Of a DNA stretch of 64,000 nt, positions 44,661 to 55,834 are shown one piece after another. The notes below the pieces were generated by a model, which saw only the letters and a list, made by a program, of their open reading frames with translations, had not been told where the DNA came from and made no database searches. This DNA is from Euglena gracilis (lineage: Eukaryota; Euglenida; Euglenophyceae; Euglenales), in assembly GCA_039621445.1 (NCBI GenBank), contig CP154957.1, positions 5,884,504-5,948,503 of the forward strand, written 5' to 3'. Positions within the stretch are counted from its first letter, which is position 1, and the number at the start of each line of letters is the position of its first letter. The position numbers were made by a program, and so were the translations under genes.

Positions 44661-45042
44661 GGGTCCCGTGTTGATGTGCCGCAGGATTGGCACACGTTGG
44701 ATTTCCAGAACACGTTTCCGTTGTCAAACATGGTAAGCGAACGAAAATCATTTCGTGTGACGCAATCGTGTTCTTAAAAGTTTGTTGTTCGGCATATTCT
44801 GCTGAGCCTGCCTCAGTTTCAACATTGGTTTTCCCCACGGTGGCAAAAAAAGCAGGTTCCAGGTCACTCCATGGATAAAAAAAACCAGTTTTTTTGTTTG
44901 GGGGCTGCAGACTGCAGCTGGTTTTCGGGGTCTTTCCGGGATTGGGGTGTGTTGGGGGGCTGTCCTGCCTCCCTCCTCCCGACCCTCCGAGCACGGACCG
45001 TCTCCCCCAGCCCCGCCTCTTTTGCGCTGTGCTCTCCCCCAG

Positions 45043-45174
45043 GCGGCGATGCAAGTGCGGGAGTTGGAGGCGGACGAGCGGCACCGGCTGCAGGAGGACC
45101 GGGAGGCGGCGCAGAACAAGCGCCACGCGGAGCAGGAGGACCGCGGCCATACCGCTGCTACGGGGGCCCGGACG
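45043..45174 (+). CDS. Exon 47, coiled coil
   Basis: The acceptor is GTGCTCTCCCCCAG. It reads AAMQVRELEADERHRLQEDR then EAAQNKRHAEQEDRGHTAAT. The donor ACG|GTTTTG gives phase 0. Very high Glu/Arg/Gln content. Confidence 0.8.
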
Positions 45175-45741
45175 GTTTTGCCGCGCCATTTCCAGTTTGC
45201 ATGTGTTTGGGTGGTTTTGTTGAGTATTGGCAACCTGACTGTTCTTCTGATTGTTTTTGTTGTCGTGTTTCTGTTGTCACTTTGTAATAGTTCGCAGAAT
45301 TTCCCTATTTCCGCTGAGAGTTGTATTTTTTTATCCCTAAGACGTTTCTCGTTGGTTTATGGTTTGCTTGGAGATGGGAGGGAAAGCATTTTTTGAGTTT
45401 TTTCTTTGTCGGTCAATCTCTGTGTATCAACGAACCCACCTATTTCCAAAGCCTGTCCTGCCGGATGACGGATCAAAGGAAATGAATGGTGACTTTCAGT
45501 AGCTCTTTGGGGCCTCTTTTACCCATGTAGGCCTCCAGGACCAGCTGCGTGTCTGGCTTCAAATACGGCCAATTTGATGCTGGTTGTTGGATGCTGGCTT
45601 GGTTGGGACTTGGCCAGTTTCGGCCATTTCCGGCCAAAGAGAATTTTGAATGAAAGAATTTTTATTCAAATGAATTCAAAAAGGAAATCGGGTTGGTTTG
45701 GAAATCGAGGCCAAGGCATTTTCCCGCACACTTTGCTCCAG

Positions 45742-45872
45742 CCCCGGACATCAAGGCTGCCCAGCGAGCAGCGGTGTGCCTGTGACCAGGCCTTGGCCCT
45801 CCAGGCCCGGGAGAACAACGAGAAGCTGGCCCAGCTGGCCCAGAAGGAGGGCCAGCAGCGGTCCAAGGACAG
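45742..45872 (+). CDS. Exon 48, coiled coil
   Basis: The acceptor is CTTTGCTCCAG. It reads PRTSRLPSEQRCACDQALAL, QARENNEKLAQLAQKEGQQR and SKD. The donor GACAG|GTGTGT leaves AG, completed to AGG by exon 49. Confidence 0.83.
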
Positions 45873-46092
45873 GTGTGTCCTCCGTCCGTGGCCGTGGCCC
45901 ACGCGCTGGTGGGAATTGCAGTCTTCACACTCCGTGCAGTCATTTTCGGTACTCCATGCGACCCCACCCTGGTGCAGCACGAGATACAACCACACATACA
46001 CACAAACAAATACAGAGCACGCATCCACACGCACGCACATTCGCACACACGTCTCCACAAATGTGAGTAGACATGGCCATTCTTCATTTTTG

Positions 46093-46148
46093 AAGGATGC
46101 CCATCTGTCCATAGCACCCCCTGGGGAGGTGCTATGGACAGATGGGCA
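46093..46148. repeat. Short inverted repeat ATGCCCATCTGTCCATAGCACC
   Basis: GCCCATCTGTCCATAGCACC (46099-46118) and its complement (about 46127-46146) make a perfect 20-bp stem with an 8-bp loop. Confidence 0.9.
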
Positions 46149-46221
46149 GACATCTCCATGTGTGCACTGTTGCTGTTTGTTTGGTGCCTTTTATCCCCTC
46201 TTCTGGATTGGCGTTGTCTCG

Positions 46222-46364
46222 CATAACCCCCCCGGGGGGGGCTGGATTGCAACTAGGCAAAATTTTGGTTGGTTGAAATTTCAGTGGACCCCCAGGGGGG
46301 GTCCACTAAAATTTCACTAGCAGGGCTAGCTATTGGAAAAGAAATTGCCAGAGACATGGCACGA
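46222..46364 (+). mobile_element. Family A copy 5, left half
   Basis: CTGGATTGCAACTAGGC, GTGGACCCCC/GGGGGTCCAC hairpin and CTAGCAGGGCTAGCTATTGG match the left half of the full copies. The right half resumes at about 48755 after about 2.4 kb of other sequence. Confidence 0.65.
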
Positions 46365-46680
46365 ACCCGGGACCCCTACCCCCCCCCTACCCCCCCTACC
46401 CCCTACCCCCTACCCCCCCACCCCCCCCTACCCCCTACCCCCCCCTACCCCCCCCCCCTACCCTACCCCCCTACCCCCTACCCCCCCTACCCCCCCCCTA
46501 CCCCCCCCTTGCCCCCCCCCTAACCCCTACCCTACCCCCCCCTTGCCCCCCCTCCCCCCCTTGCCCCCCCCTACCCCCCCCCCTACCCCCCCCTACCCTA
46601 CCCCCCCCCTACCCCCCCCTACCCCCCCCTACCCCCCCCCTACCCCCCCCCCCCCCCCCCCCCCTACCCCCCGTACCCAT
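46355..46680 (+). repeat. C-rich array (C3-9TA)n, array 1
   Basis: CCCCCTACCCCCTACCCTA-like units beginning after TGGCACGAACCCGGG (46355-46369). Only C, T and A occur, with T always followed by A apart from a few TTGCCC interruptions. It resembles a degenerate telomeric C strand. Confidence 0.9.
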
Positions 46681-46744
46681 TTTCCCGAAATCCCCCCTTT
46701 GTGAACTTTTAAGCCCCGGCTTTTGAGGACTACAGCCGGCTGTT

Positions 46745-47010
46745 CAGAAACGTGATAAATTGACCCCTACAAGGTACCAGCTACCCCAAAGAGCCGCCCA
46801 ACTAGGGTTAATACACATGGGGGGACCCTCGCTCGGCGCCTTCGGCGCCTCGCTCGGGTCCCCCCATGTTTTTAACCCTAGTTGGGCGGCTCTTTGGGTT
46901 CGCTGGGTACCTTGTAGAGACCAATCTAACAACGTTGAGCGGGAAATGTTCTGCTGTTTGGATAAGAATCGTAACCATAACCCTACTCCTTCAAATAACC
47001 TCATAAATTC
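46745..47010 (-). repeat. Palindrome element, copy 1
   Basis: A near-perfect palindrome at 46776-46912 has arms beginning GGTACCAGCTACCCCAAAGA and meeting at GGCGCCTTCGGCGCC. It is followed by a unique tail (ACAACGTTGAGCGGGAAATG). The reverse complement is at 57395-57660. Confidence 0.85.
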
Positions 47011-47213
47011 TTTTTACACACAGGAAAACGCCATCAGCAAATTCTTTTGCAGGGCGCCTTCGCGCGCCTTAGGTCAACTTTTTTGCCAAAAGTGGACCAA
47101 AATGGACATTTTCCCCTCATGTTTTTGCATATTCACCCCCGATTGGGGGGTTCTGGAGCCATTAGGGTGGGTTTTGACTGGTGTTGAGGTGATTTGGACA
47201 AAAGTTTTTTTGG

Positions 47214-47545
47214 CGGCCCCCCCCTACCCCCCCCTACCCCCTACCCTACCCCCTACCCCCCCCCTACCCCCTACCCTACCCCCCCCTTGCCCCCCCCTAC
47301 CCCCCCCCCCTACCCCCTACCCTACCCTACCCCCCCCTACCCCCCCCTTGCCCCCCTACCCCCCCCTACCCCCTACCCTACCCCCCCCTACCCCCCCTTG
47401 CCCCCCCTACCCCCCCCTACCCCCTACCCTACCCCCCCCCTACCCTACCCCCCCTACCCCCCCCCCCCTACCCCCCCCCCCCCTACCCCCCCCCTACCCC
47501 CCCCCCTACCCCCCCCCCCCTACCCCCCCTACCCCCCCCTAGTTA
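47214..47545 (+). repeat. C-rich array (C3-9TA)n, array 2
   Basis: Same composition as array 1, with TTGCCCCCC interruptions at intervals. A third short array is at 48683-48735. Confidence 0.9.
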
Positions 47546-48580
47546 GCCCCTCGCATTCCCAGCCTCCCTATTTTTATGACACCAGTCTCCCATCCATTCT
47601 TACATGCACCACCGTGTGCAGTTCACCTCCCCGCCCCGTGCCCCCTCCAGACCACGGTGAGACACAGCTCTTTCCGCGGTTTGTTGAATTTGTGCCGATT
47701 TATTTCACAGCCTGCATCAGCATGCAAGCATATTTTTTACGAGCACCAACCAATGCATAGTTTCTTTTGCTGCCTCACCAAAATTTACAACCTCCCCCAT
47801 CTTGTTCCATTTATAACACAATCACCCCGTTGTTTCCCCTCTTCAGGACTACCCAAATCAACCCGCGTTACCTGGCCCACCGAGCTTCTGGATAACCCCA
47901 ACCACCCCATCTATCTCACCCACTGAATTTCTTCCACCCCTCAGTGTTTAACCGCGAACTTCCGGGTACCCAATATATTCCGCCCTGTCTTGCCCACCAT
48001 GATATATTTATTCTGCAAAAACCCATGGTGTTTCTCCCACGAACTTCTGGACACCCTCATCCCTGGTTTCAGACCCATCAAATTTCTGGACTACACCAAT
48101 TACCCCATCCCATGTTGTTTTACCCACTAAACCACCCCGTGGTGTTCAACCCACCCAATTTGTGGACCCACCAATGATGTCTTACTCCCCGACTTTTGTT
48201 TCACCTCCAACCACCCCAGTGTGTCCAACCCTCCGTACTTCCAAGGTGTGCTACGCGCCGAACTTCTGAACAGCCCCCCCCCCCCCCCTGTGCTGTTCTT
48301 CACACCGACTGCACAGACCCCCCAAAGGCTCCGGATAACCACAACCAACCATGCTCGCCCTTTCCTTTGGACACCCTGTACTTTGGACTCCTCTCCGCGC
48401 CTCCTGTGTCATTCCCTCCCACTGTTCACCCACGTTTTTTTTTCCCTATCCCCCACCCTGTACTTTTACGGTACTCTCTAGTTTTCGCAACTCACTCTAT
48501 TTGCCCCCTGGACACTAAACCCCACACCCCCCCACAGGCGAACCCCCAACAAATCCCAAAATCCCACATCAAATCTTAAT
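47546..48580 (+). other. C-rich unique stretch
   Basis: Pyrimidine-rich sequence with recurring ACCCACTAA / CACCCATC and CAACCACCCC words and many stop-free but low-complexity Pro/Thr frames. It may be a decayed C-rich satellite. No splice or coding signature was seen. Confidence 0.4.
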
Positions 48581-48754
48581 GCCCGGGCTCCGGGGGTGCC
48601 CTCCTGAGTGGTGCTTGTGTACGCCCACGGCTGGAGGCACTGCGCAGCAATGCGGGGCACTACAAATCCAAATCCAAAAAAATCCTACCCCCCCCTACCC
48701 CCTACCCCCCCCTACCCTACCCCCCCTACCCTCACCCGGGTTCGTGCCATATAT

Positions 48755-49035
48755 GGCCATGACCGACGCGAAGCGCCGAAAATTTTTGGACCCCCAAAAC
48801 TTGCCGAAAATGCCCTTTTTTGGCCATTTTCTTGAATTTTTTTTCGGAACAAAACGAAGCACATTAAAACCTCATTTCCCCCTCGGCGCGCAGCGCCAGA
48901 GGAAGTATTTCCAGTTGGGGGGATCCCCTGAGCCCCCCACCCAAGGGGGGAGGGGGGGGTCTAGCGAGTCCATTTTTGCAGTGTCTGGCAAAATGACTTG
49001 CTAGTGGACCCCCCTGGTCCTGAAGCAACAACCTA
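48755..49035 (+). mobile_element. Family A copy 5, right half
   Basis: CATGACCGACGCGAAGCGCC, the CCTCGGCGCGCAGCGCC block, CCAGTTGGGGGGATCCCC and the end GGTCCTGAAGCAACAACCT follow the order in the intact copies. It is preceded by CCCGGGTTCGTGCCA, the complement of the word at 46355. Confidence 0.65.
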
Positions 49036-49254
49036 CAGGCGGGGGGGGGGGGCATTTCCGACCCATACATACCCCGAGGGGTCTTGAATCGGGCTGGGTT
49101 GTTCTAAATCACACCCCACCCCTCAGCGCCTTCCGCGCCAGGCCTCGAAAATGGGCATATTCAAGGGGAATTCGCCTCTGTCGGCCTAGACCGGGATCCA
49201 AAAACCAACCCCGGGGGATGTACACCCCCTTGCTGGGTTGGTGAAAAGAAGCCT

Positions 49255-49412
49255 GCACATAACGCACACAAAACACACGCATACACGCGTACACATATAT
49301 GCTCGCATGCACACACACATGCACACAAAAACACAACACATGCACAACGCAACACAGCACAACACCACACCACACATCACAAACACGCACACACGCACAC
49401 ACACACACACAC

Positions 49413-49472
<60 letters not shown>
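49255..49472 (+). repeat. (CA)n tract
   Basis: CACACGC and ACACAACAC leading into pure CA at 49400-49470. Confidence 0.93.
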
Positions 49473-49475
<3 letters not shown>

Positions 49476-49634
49476 TGGTGCCGAGGCCCTTGAAGACCAC
49501 CGCTCTTAAGGGAAATATCTGTCTACAGGACCCGGCTGGGCAGAAACCCCCATCGCACAAACCCCGCCCGGGGAGGTTGGCAACAGGAGCCAACGCCGCC
49601 GCTGCAGCCAACCCCCCCCCCACGCCGGCCCCAG

Positions 49635-49797
49635 GGAGTTGTCGCGGCGCGAGGCGGAGGTGGAGGAGCGGGACAAGTCGCTGAAGCAGCAGCGGGCGCT
49701 GCTCGACAATCGCCGGGCGGAGCTGCAGCGACGGGAGGGCGAGCTGGCCACGACGGCAGAGGGGCTGGCCGGGGCGGGCCGGGACCCCCAGCAACCG
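49635..49797 (+). CDS. Exon 49, coiled coil (3' border uncertain)
   Basis: The acceptor CCGGCCCCAG completes Arg with exon 48. It reads ELSRREAEVEERDKSLKQQR, ALLDNRRAELQRREGELATT and AEGLAGAGRDP. No GT occurs before 49830, by which point a family C repeat has begun (about 49797). The true donor is therefore unknown; a non-GT border is possible. Confidence 0.75.
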
Positions 49798-49960
49798 GGA
49801 GCAGAACGGGAATCGGCCAAACAGCCAGGGTGGTGGGTGGGGGGGGGGGTAGACCACCACCTCCTCCCGTATTTCCGGGAGCACCAGTTTTCGACCCCAA
49901 AAAATTTGGTGCCGGGTGGAAATCTGTGAAAAATGCTGTGGTAGGTGGGGGGGGTCGACC
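49795..49960 (+). repeat. Dispersed repeat family C, copy
   Basis: GCAGAACGGGAATCGGCC, CAAACAGCCAGGGTGG, CTCCTCCCGTATTTCC and the AAAATGCTGTGGTAGGTGGG block match 5365-5545 in order. Confidence 0.7.
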
Positions 49961-50474
49961 CGTTCTGCCCGAATCCTGTGGCCATCTGTCGAAAGCCCTT
50001 GAGAATTTCTTTCGATTGATGGGTAACATGGCTTGATAAGTGTGGAATCTGCCAATTTCGACCGGCGGCCCATTTGGGCCAAAGTCACCCAAAACTGCCC
50101 CAAGCATGGGGATTTTGGGCGAAATTGGCCGTGATTCCTCAGCCGCCGGTTCGCCCGGCTGGGTGCAAGCCTGCAACAGAATCGAGAAAGAACAAAGGGT
50201 TTGCGGCAGCATTTGCCTTGCGGCACAGCCAGCAGCCATCAACCTGTGGAGGATTTGCGCCATTTGGGGGGGGGGGCAGGTAGCAGCCCACCATTGGGAT
50301 GGGGGGATGCGAGGTCCCCCCCCCTCTCATCCACCCCCACCCTGAAGGGGCCGAAGACGTTTGGCAAAAAAACCGCAACCCGAAGAATTTGAATAAACGG
50401 CGTGAAACAGAAGGCAAATTGGGGCGGGAACCATATATTGCAAAAACTGGCTCCTACACTAGACAAGTGTGGGG

Positions 50475-50685
50475 GGGGGGGTGTGGGGGGGTGTGGGGGG
50501 GTAGGGGGGTTGGGGGGGGGGAAGTGGGGGTTGGGGGGCCGTAGGCCACCGGACCCCTCATCGCAACAATGCAATCATGCAATCATGCACAATGCGCAGT
50601 GATAATGGGGGGGGGGGGCGGGGGGGGGGGGTGCGGGGGGGGGGGGTCGGGGGGGCCCCCCCCCCCCCCCCCCCCGCCGCGGTGG
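50475..50685 (+). repeat. G-rich tracts
   Basis: Runs of up to 14 G at 50470-50530 and 50606-50655, then a C run at 50656-50676. The words GTAGGCCACCGGACCCCTCAT and GGAGGCCGCCGGACCCCTCAT flank the block (50537 and 50688), suggesting a duplication. Exact lengths may be unreliable. Confidence 0.7.
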
Positions 50686-51474
50686 CCGGAGGCCGCCGGA
50701 CCCCTCATCGGTAGCCGTGGGCCTTGATAATGTCTTTCTGGGCTCCAATTTTTCACGGAAAAAACATAAATTTTCACGAAATAAATACCAAAATTCTCAG
50801 GTTTAAGTTGTTTTCAGGAGTGGTGATAAAACTGCAAAGTCAAAAAAACTGCCCCAAATTTTGGCACACTCAAATTTTATTGACATTTTTTATCTTGGCA
50901 AATTGTTGGTATTTCAACCATTTTTTTGCTTTTATAACTTATGACATTCAAATCTTTGAGAAAATTGTGAAATTTGGACGGTGTGAAAAAAAATGCGGTT
51001 TTGGGCGGGTTTTGGAGGGACCTCCAATTTGCCAACATAGGTCCCAAAATGGGCCCAAAATACACCCGGCGCCGAACCCGCACGGGTCAAGTGTGGGGGG
51101 GGCGGGTGGGGGGGTGTGGGTGTGGGGGGTGGGGGGGTGGGGGGGGGCGGTGGGGGTAAATGTCTAGTGTAGGAGCCAGTTTTTGCAATACCTCGCGGGA
51201 ACCCACCTTGTGAAGTGCCACGGGTGTGCCTGGTCTCCGCCATCAAGTGCAGATGGTCCATCCGACCGCGGGGGGGGGGGGGGGGGCATTTCGTGACCCA
51301 AAAATGACCCGAATTGGTTATCGTTTGTCGTACATTTGTTGATTTTCCCTGGTCGTGTACCCCCCCCATTTTGGCCCACCTGGTTTTGGGTTGCGTGGAG
51401 CGGTCGACCCTCCACGCAGTGGTGGAGACCCCCGCCCCCACCGGCCTTCCTGGACCGCCCCGGGGTCGGAGCAG

Positions 51475-51549
51475 CGGGAGGACGCCCTTCGGCAGGCGGA
51501 GGACGAGGCACGGCTGCTGGAAGCCCAGCTGGGGGAGCGCGAGGCACAG
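51475..51549 (+). CDS. Exon 50, coiled coil
   Basis: It reads REDALRQAEDEARLLEAQLG then EREAQ, and ends GCACAG|GTGGCG in phase 0. AG at 51471 or 51474 gives phase 0 entry, but the pyrimidine tract is poor. The join to exon 49 is unresolved. Confidence 0.7.
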
Positions 51550-52973
51550 GTGGCGGCTCGGGGGCTGCGATGGGAATGCTTGGGGCGACCCCGATTGATT
51601 TCCACTTGCGCCGAGCCCAACCGGTTGAATATTCATTTGGCGTATTTTCAACTTTGAACCAGATGAGGGTTGCCCTTCCCCCCCCCCTTTTGGAACGTCC
51701 TTCACCCTGCGTTCTATTCCACAGATTCTGTTCGGCGTTGTTTTTTTTTGAAGTAATTTTGCCCCATTTGCGTGTTTTTTGGGGGGAGGGGTCGGCCATT
51801 TGTTTGGCTGTGCGTGTTCTTTTCATGCTCTTTTGTGGTGTAAAAGTTTTGTATTACTTTGTCAAGGAGCGCGATCATCATTCTAAAAATAAGTCATTAG
51901 CAAAATAAAATACCCTCCACCTGCAGGAAGTCACCCCTGTACCCCTTCCCACCTCCGCTGATTTGACACGTCGCAAAATTTTCAACTGGGACTGTAAACC
52001 CCACCAAATATAAAGCCCTCCCCCCGACGTGGAGCCAGACGCTGGTGCCATTCGGGAAAAAGTAGAAAAATTTGGGGTGGATACAACATTTTTCCACCAG
52101 AAATGCTCCATTTTGGATAAGAATTGCCCATTTTTGCGAAACGTACACAACAAAAATTTGGCATAAAATTGGTGTTTGGCCACAATTGAAGGCCACCAAA
52201 GGTGATAGAGGTCACCCAAAAAACTTTTGATTTCCCCCCAAAGAAAAGCCTCCCCGGAGGGTCTTGAAATCCCGTCCAAATATAAAGAGGGGGGGTTGTA
52301 TATATTTGGGGAAGGTTACCAGTTGACGTTGGAAGTGTTGCAAAATTTGCGCGTATTAGCAAAGGCAACGTATACGTGTTTTCATCATCAATAAAGAACA
52401 TCTTTCATCATTAACAAACAACATCCCATCATATCTTGGGTCGAAGTCAACATTCAAAGGGGTCGACATTTTCCTCCCAGTGAGGTCGTCACCTGGGCCA
52501 TACTCCCTGACTTGTGCTGTTGGCATGCTGTCGCCCAGGCTCGTGCTTGCTCGCTTGCGGGGGGGGGTGCCTTTCGCAGTTTTTTTGCAGTTTTGCGCAT
52601 TTTTTGCGCATTTTTTAATGCATTTTTTTTTAGTGATTTACCCAGTTTTTCGTAATTTTTTCCACTTTTTTGCAATTTTTCGCTTTTTTTATTATTTGAA
52701 TTTTGAGTTTGAAATAGTTTCCTCATAATTCCATATATTTGTGCCATTTTTTCATGTTTGGTGGCAATTTATTTTGGCATTTTTTGTGATGTTTGCTCCT
52801 TTTCTCTCTCGGGCTTTGAACATTTCTTGCGCATTTTTTTCGAGCTCCCCCATGCTGGCCTATCAGGTTGCAATCTCATTTGACAAGAAACGTTCCCTGG
52901 GTAGGGATAGGTATGCAATTTGATGGTCGGAGTCGCAGCAGTGCAAGTGCCGAATCACGCTGGTTGGCCACAG

Positions 52974-53093
52974 GTGGAAGCGCGGGAGGGGCAAGCGACC
53001 ACGCGGGAGGCAGAGCATGAGCGGCGGCTGAAGGAGCTTGCAAGCCGACAGCGGCAGTTCTTCCAGAGGGAGAAGGAGGCCAAGGCACAGGAG
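52974..53093 (+). CDS. Exon 51, coiled coil
   Basis: The acceptor is GGTTGGCCACAG and the donor is CAGGAG|GTGTGA. The 40 codons read VEAREGQATTREAEHERRLK then ELASRQRQFFQREKEAKAQE. Phase 0 both sides. Confidence 0.86.
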
Positions 53094-53170
53094 GTGTGAG
53101 GGCGGTAGCGCGAAAGTAATGGAAAGCAGGATAATTGGGAGCGTAATTGCATATGGTTCCCTTTTTTTTG

Positions 53171-53384
53171 CAGAAATGCCCCAAGCCATTGAGGGGTCTG
53201 GGGGTCCCCCCAACTGGAAAAAAAATCCTCCAGCGCTGTGCGCCGAGGTGGAAATGTGGTTTTTAATATTTTATGTTTATTATTATTATTCTTTGTTTAT
53301 TATTATTCTTTGCTGATTTTGCTCAAAAAAAAAAACCCTGCTTGTGGACCCCCGGGGGGGGGGGGCACTAGGATTTCCACACGC

Positions 53385-53418
<34 letters not shown>

Positions 53419-53562
53419 TAGGTGGGGGGGCTGTATTACGAACCCTTAAGTAGGAATCTGCAGTACACCGGGGGAGGGGAGTTTAGGTAGTGGCTTTTTT
53501 TCCAGTGTCTAGCAAAATGGCTAGCCAGTGGTCCCTGGTAAGTGGGAACTTAACAGTTGCCT
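53171..53562. mobile_element. Family A element, rearranged copy 6
   Basis: Part is inverted (53198-53270, complement of the CCTCGGCGCGCAGCGCCGGA and CCAGTTGG blocks) and part is direct (CCAGTGTCTAGCAAAATGGC to CTTAACAGTTGCCTG at 53562). A G run of about 30 and a C/G block lie between. Confidence 0.5.
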
Positions 53563-53657
53563 GGTCTGCTGTTTCCGTCGTAATCATGTGCACTGCCCCC
53601 TGTGGGTGGGTGTCCACACACGCCCAAAGTGCTCCGCCGGCGTTGCCTCGGGTGCAG

Positions 53658-53804
53658 GAGGACCTCACGAAGCGGGAGGCCACCCTGCTGGGGTGGATGC
53701 GGGAGATGGAGTACCGCGAGCGGGAGATCGAGGCGACGGAGCAGGCCGGCGGCGCCGCCATGCCCCGCCTGCACCCCGGCAACCCGGACCGCGGCCGCCG
53801 GAAG
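53658..53804 (+). CDS. Exon 52, coiled coil
   Basis: The acceptor is CTCGGGTGCAG and the donor is CGGAAG|GTCCGT. The 49 codons read EDLTKREATLLGWMREMEYR then EREIEATEQAGGAAMPRLHP. Phase 0 both sides. The Pro/Gly-rich end suggests a break in the coil. Confidence 0.83.
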
Positions 53805-54659
53805 GTCCGTGTCGGCGGATGGGGGGGGGGGGGTTCGGGGCCGGGGCAGGTGTTTTTTTTTAAGGCGTTGACCTGGAGGGTGGTTCCAGCCAAGCCTCCT
53901 CCCCCATTACCCAGGATTTCGCCTGAGTGGATAATTGTAGACAGGCATGTATCCCGTGAATGGTATTTTGGCTATTTTTGGGGCCCCACAACAAGAGGGG
54001 AAACGCAAACGCTTTGGGGGGGGGTTGAGTTTTTTAATTTTGGGAAAATTTGTGTTTTGCATTTTTATGGTTTTTTTCTTTTTTTGTGTTTATTTGTGTT
54101 TATTTGCATTGGTTTTTTTGCCACGTGTCGGGTGCATGTTGTGTCCCCCCCCCCCAAGTGGGTCCGCCAAACCCCCCCGCCTAGGTGGCCTCGCCTGGTA
54201 GGGGATGGGTCGCTGCTGGCCCCCTCCCCCAGGTCTTTAAAAAAAAAATGTCGGGGCCAATTGGTGTTCAGGGTCGCTCACAGGAATTGTAATCAAATCA
54301 CAGAATTGATGGAATTATTATTAAATCAATTATAAAACTCCCGTTTTGAATAGAGAAAAAAAGTAGAAATCATATCTTATCAAAATTCTTTCTCCTCCCT
54401 TATGGTGCAAGCTAGTCTTCGGCCGCCATTTAGGGGGCATACTTTCTTATAGGGTGGGGGCCAATTGCCTCGAGGAACCCCTGCCAAGGGTCCAGGGGAA
54501 AATACCAGCGACCTAAAGGAGCGCCGTACTCCCTGCCGGAAGCATTGTGTCGTAACATGCATTTGTGTGCCACCTTGGAAGTTGTTGTGATAATTCCCCT
54601 TCTGCCTGACAAGACAAGCCCTGACAAGTTGAGACAAGTTCTGCCTGGCTGCCTGGTTG

Positions 54660-54810
54660 GAAGGGTGATATATTTTTTGGTGCCTTCGGCGCCGAAGAGT
54701 TTTGAAAAGGTGCTATTTGGGGGCATTTTTTGCGATTTTGGCCATTTTCAGGGGAAAGTGAGTGGGTCCCCCAAAGGGGGGGGGGACCCCCCGGTCTTTA
54801 AACAAAAAAA
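54660..54810 (+). repeat. Dispersed repeat family D, copy 3
   Basis: GGTGCCTTCGGCGCCGAAGA palindrome, AAAAGGTGCTATTTGGGGGC and GATTTTGGCCATTTTCAGG match the complement of 430-640. It ends GGTCTTTAAACAAAAAAAA just before exon 53. Confidence 0.55.
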
Positions 54811-54832
54811 AACCCTGGTCTACACCCCACAG

Positions 54833-54941
54833 TTCCACGAGTCGCTGATGGCGGTGCAGCTGCGGCTGGCGAAGGAGAACTACGTGATGGAGAAGGAGCG
54901 GAAGCTGCGGAAGGCGCGGGAGCTGCCTACGATCCACCGCC
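54833..54941 (+). CDS. Exon 53, coiled coil
   Basis: The acceptor is CTACACCCCACAG. It reads FHESLMAVQLRLAKENYVME then KERKLRKARELPTIHR. The donor CGCC|GTGTGC leaves C, completed to CGG by exon 54. Confidence 0.82.
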
Positions 54942-55525
54942 GTGTGCCCCCCCACCCCTCCACTCCCCGGCCCTGGGGCATCGCTCCAGTCGACGTGGCA
55001 CCGCGCCATGGCAGCTCGCACACACGTTGAAATTGGTTTTGCAGCCTCGCACACCACAAATTTTCTGGAAATGTATGAGGGCTAGAAACTTTCTGGTTTC
55101 TGGGGGGTATTTCCCCGCGCCCCGGTTTGTGGGGAGGGGGGGAGATTTGGAGGCCAAACCGCATTGCCTAACCTGGACACAATTTGCAAGTGAGTCGTTT
55201 TTTTTTCATTTCGGGGAGCTCGCTTTCGGGGAGGTTTTCGTGTCCATTCCGACCACAAGAAAAAGCAGCAGCAACAAAATCGGTTAAAATACCGGGAGTG
55301 ACATGGAAGAAAAACGACAATTCGCTCGATTCCATCGCCATCCTCCCTCTCACTCAAAGTTCTTGCCACTCCTCCAATGCCTCTGCAACCTTTTTTTCAC
55401 ACCGCAAAAAGGGACACATAGCAAAGGCGATTTATTTATTTATTTGTTTGATTTAGAAATGTTTCGGTGAAATAAATGGGATGGTGGCGTTGACGTTGGG
55501 ATTGACAGGAAGGACAAGGCAGAAT

Positions 55526-55834
55526 CAGGGCGGTCCTTAAGGGACAGGAAAGTTTTTTTATTTTCTTAAGGACCGCCTCCCTTTCGGCCAAAGGTCCGAC
55601 CAAGGGCCGGACTGGGACTTGAACGGGGTCCATAATTGAAAAGTCCAAAAAAACACATTTTTAATGATTTGGTTGGATGGGCGATGGTCCAAGGATGCCA
55701 AGAATCAGTTTTTTTTCCCTGATGTTGACCTGTTGTCGCCGAAAAAAATGCCAAAATTCATTGCCAATTTCCCTGTATATTTTCATTGAGTGTGCTGGGA
55801 CAGCGAAGTTTTTTTTTTATATATGACCGCCCTG
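55526..55834 (+). mobile_element. Family B element, intact copy with 8-bp target duplication
   Basis: 309 bp. The ends are CAGGGCGGTC (55526) and GACCGCCCTG (to 55834), perfect 10-bp inverted repeats flanked by the 8-bp direct repeat GGCAGAAT (55518-55525, 55835-55842). CAGGG..CCCTG with an 8-bp duplication is typical of hAT-type elements. No protein is encoded. It lies in intron 53. Confidence 0.85.

Noticed and set aside
46093-46148. Perfect 20-bp stem with short loop as a transcription terminator
   Set aside because: Intrinsic bacterial-type terminators do not apply here. There is no T run and it lies in an intron.
46378-46680. Poly-proline/tyrosine frames over the C-rich arrays
   Set aside because: Simple translation of CCCCCTACC repeats; low complexity in all frames.
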